Assembly (NCBI RefSeq): GCF_003121925.1
Contig: NZ_QEWR01000003.1
Coordinates: 186,001-250,000, forward strand
Direction: 5' to 3'
Length of the DNA stretch: 64,000 bases
DNA from: Ignatzschineria indica
Lineage (GTDB): Bacteria; Pseudomonadota; Gammaproteobacteria; Cardiobacteriales; Wohlfahrtiimonadaceae
Position 1 is the first letter of the stretch; each line of letters opens with the position of its first letter. Below are positions 58,144 to 64,000 of this stretch, one piece after another. The position numbers were made by a program, and so were the translations under genes. The notes under the pieces are model-generated. The model did not search any database. It was not told the DNA's origin and worked only from the letters and a program-made list of their open reading frames with translations.

Positions 58144-58312
58144 CAGGATCGATATCGTTTCAAGATGGCAAGTGGTAGAATTATAGATTCAAAATCTTCA
58201 ATCTTGGAACGATCGCTTCGATATCGATAGATTCTTTTCTATCTTAGGATCCTCAAGATTATATTTACTAACAGATATCTAGAATAACGTTATTCTGATT
58301 TGAGACTTTTTT

Positions 58313-59095
58313 ATGAAACATCTAAAACTCTTCTTAACGCTCTCTTGCGCTTGGATTGTGGCGGCATGTGCCGGAAATCCTCCCAATCCTTATGACCCTT
58401 ATGAAGGTTATAACCGAGCGACTTACGAGTTCAATACCGCGGTCGATAATGCTATTGCGAAACCTGTTGCAAAGGGCTACGTTAAGGTCGTTCCTAAAAC
58501 AGTTCGTACCGGCGTTAGTAATGCCCTTGAAAACTTAGCAGACACACGTTATACCGTTGTTAACTTAACGCAAGGCGAACCTGTTGCCGCATTAGAGAGT
58601 TTACATCGCTTCGTCTTCAACTCAACCTTTGGTCTTTTAGGTTTAGTGGATGTTACAGAACTCTTTAATCTCCCCCCTAAACAGAAAAATGATATGGGCG
58701 TTACTTTTGCCAAGATGGGTTGGGCTAATAGTAACTATTTTGTTGTTCCATTGATTGGTCCATCAACTTCCCGAGATACTGTCGGTGTTGTTGCCGATGT
58801 CTTTGCCACCCCTTATGCATATGCCTTTAATGATTGGGTTAGCCTAGGGGTATTAGTGGCCGGTGGAATCGATCTTCGCAGTAAATTACTCGATGTTGAG
58901 TCGGTGACAACAACCGCAGCGCTCGATCCTTATGTCTTCCAGCGTGAAGCGTATCTTCAATTTAGAAACCAACAACTTAAAAATCATGGTGTGAAATATA
59001 TTCAGTCAGCTCATGAACGTGAATCACTCTATGAAGATGATGAGGAAGATGCAGGACTCTCGATTGCAGAGTTAGCGCGTCAACGAAATCAATAG
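58313..59095 (+). CDS. mlaA: Phospholipid-binding lipoprotein MlaA (VacJ)
   Basis: Outer-membrane lipoprotein that removes mislocalised phospholipids from the outer leaflet and hands them to the Mla pathway. The 260 residues begin with a lipoprotein signal ending VAAC (Cys19). They contain the family motifs DPYEGYNRATYEFN, NFLNEL-like VSNALENLADTRYTVVNLTQG, and GLLGLVDV. The C-terminus is acidic. No other mla genes are in the window. The gene is monocistronic, with a terminator. Confidence 0.93.
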   Translation: MKHLKLFLTLSCAWIVAACAGNPPNPYDPYEGYNRATYEFNTAVDNAIAKPVAKGYVKVVPKTVRTGVSNALENLADTRYTVVNLTQGEPVAALESLHRFVFNSTFGLLGLVDVTELFNLPPKQKNDMGVTFAKMGWANSNYFVVPLIGPSTSRDTVGVVADVFATPYAYAFNDWVSLGVLVAGGIDLRSKLLDVESVTTTAALDPYVFQREAYLQFRNQQLKNHGVKYIQSAHERESLYEDDEEDAGLSIAELARQRNQ

Positions 59096-59118
59096 AAAAC
59101 ACTCTACAAGCTCTTTAG

Positions 59119-59163
59119 AAGGCGTTTAGTCAATTTAGCCAATTGATTAAGCGCCTTTCATTT
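59119..59163 (+). terminator. Terminator of mlaA
   Basis: A 17-bp stem with two G-U pairs (AAGGCGTTTAGTCAATT with AATTGATTAAGCGCCTT) around a 5-nt loop, followed by TCATTTTCC. Confidence 0.85.
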
Positions 59164-59192
59164 TCCGATTTCACTCAAAAACTTTACTTAAA

Positions 59193-59260
59193 GTTTCACG
59201 TGAAATTTCACTTAAAAATTCACTTAAAAATTCACTTAAACATTCACTTAAAAATTTAAC
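59193..59260. promoter_or_regulatory. parS-like palindrome fused to 12-bp tandem repeats
   Basis: GTTTCACGTGAAA at 59193-59205 matches 13 of 16 positions of the ParB-binding consensus TGTTTCACGTGAAACA, with the 12-bp palindromic core TTTCACGTGAAA intact. It is followed by about four tandem units of TTCACTTAAAAA up to the rsmE ribosome site. It could be a true parS site or a chance variant of the repeat unit. Confidence 0.45.
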
Positions 59261-59281
59261 TCAAGCGATAAAGGAGTCTTC

Positions 59282-60103
59282 ATGCGTCGCTACGTCAATC
59301 AACCCTTAGCTATTGGTACCGATATTATTTTAGAAGATGAGGATTATAACTATATTATCCGTGTCTTACGCCATCGCGAGGGTGATTCTATCGTACTCTT
59401 CAATGGTGAAGGTGGCGAATATCATGGCATTATCATCGAAATTACAAAACGACACTTAACCGTTCGTCTTAAAAAATATAATCCGATCAATCGTGGAAGT
59501 CGTATCAAAATCAATATCCTACAATCCCTTGTCAAAGGGGAGAAGATGGACTTTGTGCTGCAAAAAGGGAGTGAACTCGGCATGCACTCCATCACACCTA
59601 TTGTGACAGAGCGAAGTGTCCTTCACCTGAAAAAGGAGCAATTACCAAAACGTCTCGAGCGTTGGCACCAGATCATCACCTCTGCTTGTGAACAGTGCGG
59701 GCTCAATATTCCCCCACAACTTCATGAGCCGATTGCGCTTAAAGAGTGGATCGAAAATCACTCTTCTGAAGAGGAGTCACTACTCATTACGCTCTCCCCT
59801 ACGGCTGAACAGAGTCTAGGGAACTTTCTCTCTTGCAATCTGAAAAATAGCGACACAATGCCGGCATCGATCACCTTTATTATTGGTCCTGAAGGGGGGT
59901 TAAGTGATGAAGAGATCGATCTACTTCAGAAAGCAGGCGCACATAGCGTAACACTCGGGCCAAGAATTTTACGCACCGAAACAGCCGCCCTCTCCGTGAT
60001 CTCCACACTACAAGGCGTGATAGGTGATTGGAGCGAGACGGCAGAACGAACCATTGAGATTGAAAATGATGAATATCTCCAAACCCATGAAGAATTTGAT
60101 TAA
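59282..60103 (+). CDS. rsmE: 16S rRNA m3U1498 methyltransferase RsmE
   Basis: SPOUT-class methyltransferase for 16S rRNA U1498. The 273 residues are slightly longer than usual (E. coli 243) because of an acidic C-terminal extension. Signatures are the N-terminal HVLRHREGD-like IRVLRHREGDSIVLFNG, LQSLVKGEKMDFVLQKGSELG, and the SAM knot IGPEGGLSDEEIDLLQ..LGPRILRTETA. AAGGAG precedes the ATG. Confidence 0.95.
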   Translation: MRRYVNQPLAIGTDIILEDEDYNYIIRVLRHREGDSIVLFNGEGGEYHGIIIEITKRHLTVRLKKYNPINRGSRIKINILQSLVKGEKMDFVLQKGSELGMHSITPIVTERSVLHLKKEQLPKRLERWHQIITSACEQCGLNIPPQLHEPIALKEWIENHSSEEESLLITLSPTAEQSLGNFLSCNLKNSDTMPASITFIIGPEGGLSDEEIDLLQKAGAHSVTLGPRILRTETAALSVISTLQGVIGDWSETAERTIEIENDEYLQTHEEFD

Positions 60104-60205
60104 ACAGGAGCGTGTAGTATTGCGGAAGATCACTCTTAGTGAGAAAGTGGTAAAATAACCCAATCGATATTATGAGATGGGATTTCAACCCGCAAAAGGA
60201 ACGTT

Positions 60206-61198
60206 ATGACAAGAGAAGCTCGAATTATCTTTATTATGGACCCTATTGAGTCCCTTCCCGCACAGAAAGATACAACAATCGGCATGATGATGGGCGCAGT
60301 GAGTTTAGGACTCCCCATCTACTATAGCCGTCAAGAATCGATCTACCTATTAGATGGCGCTGTCCAAACAACGGCACAGAAGATCAATTTAAAACTCAAA
60401 AATGAGCGAGAACTTGCGAGCTTTGAGGATTGGTATCAACTAGATGAGGCTGAAAATATCATCTTTGGAGAGAATGATATTGTCCTTCAACGTAAAGATC
60501 CCCCTTTCAATATGCACTATATCCATGCCACCTATCTCTTAGAGTTGATGGAGCGTCAAGGTGCTTTTGTCTGCAACCGCCCTGATTCACTACGCGATTG
60601 TAATGAAAAGATGTTTACTGCTTGGTTCCCTGAGTTAACGCCTCCTACACTCGTCTCAAGCCAAAGTGATAAGATCAAAGCGTTTATCGCCCAGCATCAC
60701 GATACCATCGTTAAACCTCTCGATGGCATGGGCGGAAGCTCAATCTTCCGCGTCACTGAAAATGATCCTAACTTAAATGTGATTCTTGAGACAATGACGG
60801 AACATAATCAGACCTCTATTATGGTTCAACGCTATATTCCAGAGATTAAGAAGGGTGATAAGCGGATTATTCTGATCAATGGCGTTCCGGCGCCCCACCT
60901 TCTTGCCCGTGTACCTGCGGTCAATGAGACTCGAGGTAATCTTGCTGCCGGCGCTACCGGTGTCGTACAGACGCTCTCGGAAAATGATCGAATGATCTGT
61001 GAGAAGTTAGGTCCGGAACTGGTCAAACGAGGACTCTACTTTGTAGGGCTCGATGTAATCGGTGATTATCTTACCGAGATCAATGTCACCAGCCCAACCG
61101 GTATTCGCCAAATTGATGCAGAGACTGGATCCTTTTTAGGACGTGATCTGATCGAAGCGCTGCTCAATCTCTGGCAAGAGCGCAAAAGTAGAGCGTAA
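60206..61198 (+). CDS. gshB: Glutathione synthetase
   Basis: ATP-grasp ligase joining gamma-glutamylcysteine and glycine. The 330 residues have the N-terminal IFIMDPIESLPAQKDTT, the ATP-binding VKPLDGMGGSSIFRV and VQRYIPEIKKGDKRIILINGVP, and the C-terminal metal site GLDVIGDYLTEINVTSPTG. AAAGGA lies 7 nt before the ATG. It lies 102 bp after rsmE, a common gammaproteobacterial pairing. Confidence 0.96.
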   Translation: MTREARIIFIMDPIESLPAQKDTTIGMMMGAVSLGLPIYYSRQESIYLLDGAVQTTAQKINLKLKNERELASFEDWYQLDEAENIIFGENDIVLQRKDPPFNMHYIHATYLLELMERQGAFVCNRPDSLRDCNEKMFTAWFPELTPPTLVSSQSDKIKAFIAQHHDTIVKPLDGMGGSSIFRVTENDPNLNVILETMTEHNQTSIMVQRYIPEIKKGDKRIILINGVPAPHLLARVPAVNETRGNLAAGATGVVQTLSENDRMICEKLGPELVKRGLYFVGLDVIGDYLTEINVTSPTGIRQIDAETGSFLGRDLIEALLNLWQERKSRA

Positions 61199-61306
61199 CT
61201 ATAGAGCATAATTATTTGACCTTCATCCCAGCTCAATTCAAACTCTATTCGAACTCTATTTGCCCCATTTTTTTATCAAATCTCTCTATTTAATAGAAGG
61301 AATCGT

Positions 61307-62350
61307 ATGTCACTCAATCTTCAATCCCTACTTCAACGTTTAGAAAAAATTGTCAATATCCCTTCACCCTCAGGCTACACCGAAGAGGTATTAGCGGCAA
61401 TCTTTAGTGAATTAAGCCAGTTTGATCTCCCCATTGAGATTACTAATAAAGGAGCGATTATTGCAAAAGTAGAAGGTCGAGAGAAGAGTCGAGCACGCCT
61501 TCTGACAGCCCATGTCGATACATTAGGGGCAATGGTGAAAGAGGTTAAGAGTGATGGTCGCCTAAAATTGACAAAAATTGGGGGCTTTAACTGGAATGCA
61601 GTAGAGGGGGAATATTGCCAGATCCATACTCGAGATGGCAAAACATTTACCGGCACCATCTTAATGCATGAGACCTCCGTCCATGTCTATCAAAATGCCG
61701 GCGATCTTCCCCGTAATGATCAACATATCGAGGTTCGCCTCGATGAGAAGAGTCGTTCTAAAGAGGAGACACTCAAACTTGGGATTGCGCCGGGAGATTT
61801 TGTCTCATTCGATCCTCGTTTTCAATATACAGCGAGCCAATTTATTAAATCTCGTCATCTTGATGATAAAGCGAGCGTCGCCCTACTTCTCTCTCTCCTT
61901 GAGTGGCTCACAACCGCTGAAATTCCTCCCTATACGCTCTACTTCTACTTCTCTAATAATGAGGAGATCGGCTTTGGTGGAAATGCCTCTATCCCTGAAG
62001 AGGTCGTGGAGTATCTCGCTGTTGATATGGGTGCAATAGGTGATGGGCAGACAACCGATGAGTACTCCGTCTCAATCTGTGCCAAAGACTCATCAGGGCC
62101 CTATCACTATGCTCTCACAAATCAGATGATCACCTTGGCAAGAGAGAATAAAATTCCACATCAAGTCGATATCTACCCTTTCTATGGGTCCGATGCCTCT
62201 GCCGCAATTCGTGCCGGATATGATATTCGTCACGCTTTAATTGGCCCAGGGATTGAATCCTCCCATGCGCAAGAACGAACACATATCGATTCGATGATTG
62301 CCACCTTCAATCTGCTCAAAGCTTATGTATCTGCAGAGATGATCGACTAG
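61307..62350 (+). CDS. M42-family metallo-aminopeptidase
   Basis: A 347-residue dinuclear metal peptidase of the FrvX/endoglucanase-M family. Metal and catalytic motifs are TAHVDTLGAMV, RHLDDKASVALL, the NNEEIGFGGNAS acid/base Glu, and AVDMGAIGDGQ. There is a C-terminal His in GIESSHAQERTH. The insertion after the first metal motif (about 70-150) matches the PDZ-like dimerisation domain. The substrate is unknown. It is cytosolic, with no signal peptide. Confidence 0.9.
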   Translation: MSLNLQSLLQRLEKIVNIPSPSGYTEEVLAAIFSELSQFDLPIEITNKGAIIAKVEGREKSRARLLTAHVDTLGAMVKEVKSDGRLKLTKIGGFNWNAVEGEYCQIHTRDGKTFTGTILMHETSVHVYQNAGDLPRNDQHIEVRLDEKSRSKEETLKLGIAPGDFVSFDPRFQYTASQFIKSRHLDDKASVALLLSLLEWLTTAEIPPYTLYFYFSNNEEIGFGGNASIPEEVVEYLAVDMGAIGDGQTTDEYSVSICAKDSSGPYHYALTNQMITLARENKIPHQVDIYPFYGSDASAAIRAGYDIRHALIGPGIESSHAQERTHIDSMIATFNLLKAYVSAEMID

Positions 62351-62526
62351 TGATGCCACTATTTAATCATCGGCTATCGAATATCAATCATCGAGTATCA
62401 AATATCGAAGGCTGATGGTTGATCATTGATGGTTGATCACTGATGAGTGAAGAAAAAGATAGAAAAATAGAATAGATGGCAATCCATCAACAGAAAATAG
62501 AACCGCTTAAAAAATAAAGGATAATT

Positions 62527-63393
62527 ATGTTACGTTCCATGACGGGATTTGCCCGCGAAACCACAACTAGCGATATTGGCCAATTGAGTCTTGAGATTCG
62601 CAGTGTTAATAGTCGCTATTTAGACCCGACTTTCAAGATGCCGGAACTCTTAAGAGCTTTAGAGCCAGAATTGAGAGAGCGCTTGCAAAAAGCAGTATCT
62701 CGCGGAAAGGTTGAGGTCGGTATTCGTATCAACTTTGATGATGCAGAGAGCCATCATCTTACCTTTAATGAGCAAGCTGCTAAAGAGATCTTAGCGATTC
62801 ATGAGAGTGCAAATGCCCTTTTAGGAAAAAAAGGGGAACTTACAGCATTAGAGCTCATTCAACTTCCCGGCGTTATGCGCCCTACTTCACTCGATGCCGA
62901 ATCGATTAAAGAGAAGCTCTTTGAACTCTTTGATCATGCTATTCTCGCCTTTTTAGCCAATAGAGAACGTGAAGGGGAAAGATTGAAAGAGATGATGCTC
63001 GATCGCCTCAACCAGATGGAAGTATTAGTTGAAAAAGCTAAAGAGCAGCGTCCAATCGCAATTGAGAAGATTGAAGAGCGCCTCCTCTCTCGATTAGAGA
63101 AATTAGAGATCGAACATGATCCGCAACGCTTTGAACAAGAGCTTGTCTATATCACTCAACGTCTCGATATTGATGAGGAGATTGATCGTTTAACGGCACA
63201 TATTGCAGAGATGCGAGATGTCTTCAATCGCAAAGAGCCCGTAGGACGCCGACTCGACTTCCTCACCCAAGAGCTCAATCGCGAAGCGAATACTTTAGGC
63301 TCAAAGTCACAAGATGTGATCCTCACACAGATCGGTGTTGACCTCAAAGTATTAATTGAACAGATTCGTGAACAGATTCAAAACATCGAGTAA
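62527..63393 (+). CDS. yicC: YicC/YloC family endoribonuclease
   Basis: A 288-residue protein with the N-terminal MLRSMTGFARE, LEIRSVNSRYLD and the C-terminal GRRLDFLTQELNREANTLGSKSQD motifs that define YicC. The family has reported endoribonuclease activity in E. coli. A coiled-coil-prone middle (about 150-200) is visible. AAAGGAT precedes the ATG. It lies before tRNA-Arg. The upstream gap (62351-62526) is low-complexity, rich in ATCGA/TGATGGTTGATCA near-repeats. Confidence 0.95.
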   Translation: MLRSMTGFARETTTSDIGQLSLEIRSVNSRYLDPTFKMPELLRALEPELRERLQKAVSRGKVEVGIRINFDDAESHHLTFNEQAAKEILAIHESANALLGKKGELTALELIQLPGVMRPTSLDAESIKEKLFELFDHAILAFLANREREGERLKEMMLDRLNQMEVLVEKAKEQRPIAIEKIEERLLSRLEKLEIEHDPQRFEQELVYITQRLDIDEEIDRLTAHIAEMRDVFNRKEPVGRRLDFLTQELNREANTLGSKSQDVILTQIGVDLKVLIEQIREQIQNIE

Positions 63394-63428
63394 ACGAAAA
63401 CATTATTCCCATCATCTCTATTCAATGT

Positions 63429-63434
63429 TATAAT
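63429..63434 (+). promoter_or_regulatory. -10 element of tRNA-Arg
   Basis: TATAAT lies 13 bp before the tRNA 5' end, with a weak TTCCCA at the -35 position 17 bp upstream. Confidence 0.6.
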
Positions 63435-63447
63435 AGCTCACTTTAAA

Positions 63448-63524
63448 GCGCCTATAGCTCAGTTGGATAGAGTGTTGGTTTCCGAAACCAAAGGTCAGAG
63501 GTTCGATCCCTCTTAGGCGCGCCA
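63448..63524 (+). tRNA. tRNA-Arg (CCG)
   Basis: A 77-nt tRNA. The acceptor GCGCCTA pairs with TAGGCGC, followed by an encoded GCCA. The anticodon stem TTGGT/ACCAA encloses TTCCGAA, giving anticodon CCG. The T-loop is TTCGATC. A stem-loop terminator follows. Confidence 0.95.
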
Positions 63525-63534
63525 GACGTTTAAT

Positions 63535-63582
63535 AGCCCCGAATATCAGACTATAGCAAAGGTTAGATATTACGGGGCTTTT
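63535..63582 (+). terminator. Terminator of tRNA-Arg
   Basis: AGCCCCGAATATC pairs with GATATTACGGGGCT (one bulge), followed by TTTTC. Confidence 0.88.
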
Positions 63583-63699
63583 CATTGACTTAGAGTCACC
63601 ATTTAATCTTTATTAATGAGCTGTAATCATAGAAAATAAGAACTAATGGTAGTAAAATAGGTAGTAAGATTTAATAAAACAGAGGATCTTACTACTATT

Positions 63700-64000
63700 A
63701 TGACCAAAATAATCAAACCTCTTATTATTAGTTAAGATATCTAAAGTATCTTTTATAGCCAATAAGTTATACGTTTTATTACGATAGAAGAGCAACCTCA
63801 TAATTCAAATTGGCTCCACTAAAAATCGAACAAAATAATACCCTCAAAAACATCCTCTTTTGATGGACAAGCTTCATGGACAAATGCGACAGAAAGAGCG
63901 CTTAAAGAAGCGGGTATTTCGTTGATTTAACTGAAAGGAGATGTTATCGCTAACATTAACATGGAAAGCGCTGAAGCATTGAGAAAAGCGTGGAAAGAGA
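63700..64000 (+). pseudogene. Possible decayed integrase start and coding remnants after tRNA-Arg
   Basis: At 63700 an ATG opens MTKIIKPLIIS and then stops. The first residues resemble the N-terminus of P4-type tyrosine integrases (xKxxKPLT), whose genes commonly sit just past a tRNA 3' end used as the attachment site. A 10-bp inverted repeat (GTAGTAAGAT/ATCTTACTAC, 63661-63695) precedes it. Further on, one frame reads a protein-like segment (about 63830-63930, with GQASWTNATERALKEAGISLI). It stops, then reopens in the same frame as LKGDVIANINMESAEALRKAW to the window edge. I do not recognise that segment. The call is tentative. Confidence 0.25.

Overview
The window is a stretch of chromosome from a low-to-moderate GC gammaproteobacterium. 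Gene order and protein sequences (tpiA-secG-tRNA-Leu, mreBCD-mrdA-rodA-mltB-rlpA-dacA, accD-folC-SPOR-cvpA, cmoA/cmoB, tatAB, feoABC, yadGH) are gammaproteobacterial. A member of the Cardiobacteriales/Ignatzschineria-Wohlfahrtiimonas group is my best guess, but that is an impression and not a demonstrated assignment. Almost all genes are housekeeping genes, and no intact mobile element or CRISPR array is visible.

Layout. 0-2.5 kb: two near-identical tRNA-Leu(GAG) genes on the minus strand flank a 1 kb palindrome-rich tandem repeat array, followed by secG and tpiA. 2.7-12 kb: an uninterrupted cell-elongation block (mreB, mreC, mreD, PBP2, RodA, MltB, RlpA, PBP5-type DacA). 12-18.5 kb: pckA, a second repeat array, and a tight minus-strand operon of a secretion/pilus-type ATPase with rsuA and rsmC. 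18.8-26 kb: phoH-ybeY, an unknown membrane protein, then minus-strand cmoB, cmoA, tatB, tatA and cfa. 26.6-33.2 kb: gpmI, an S41 processing protease, uvrA. 33.2-38.6 kb: a third repeat array directly upstream of an FNR-type promoter driving feoABC, then a DcuC-type transporter. 38.9-42.5 kb: an MBL-fold hydrolase, a divergent adenosine-deaminase-family protein, and a sufU-sufT pair. 42.7-48.2 kb: accD-folC-SPOR-cvpA joined to ubiG and yciK. 48.3-53.5 kb: paired M16 peptidase genes, a large palindrome holding DnaA-like boxes, and the YoaA/DinG helicase. 53.7-63.5 kb: plsY, rluB with a five-copy 37-residue repeat tail, yadGH, mlaA, rsmE, gshB, an M42 peptidase, yicC, and tRNA-Arg(CCG), followed by what may be a decayed integrated element.

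The most unusual content is non-coding. A composite repeat family (three palindromic modules, here E1, E2 and E3; period about 349-361 bp, or 219 bp in a variant lacking E2) occupies three separate intergenic gaps in the same orientation. Most other intergenic spacers contain unrelated short imperfect tandem repeats with 6-15 bp units. A perfect 17-bp inverted repeat lies in the cmoA leader, a 76-bp nested palindrome with DnaA-box-like words lies upstream of yoaA, and a parS-like TTTCACGTGAAA palindrome lies upstream of rsmE. Several starts were moved to sites with a better Shine-Dalgarno sequence or family fit (cmoA, cfa, ctp, uvrA, feoA, feoC, sufU, yadH, the MBL hydrolase, the second M16 gene).
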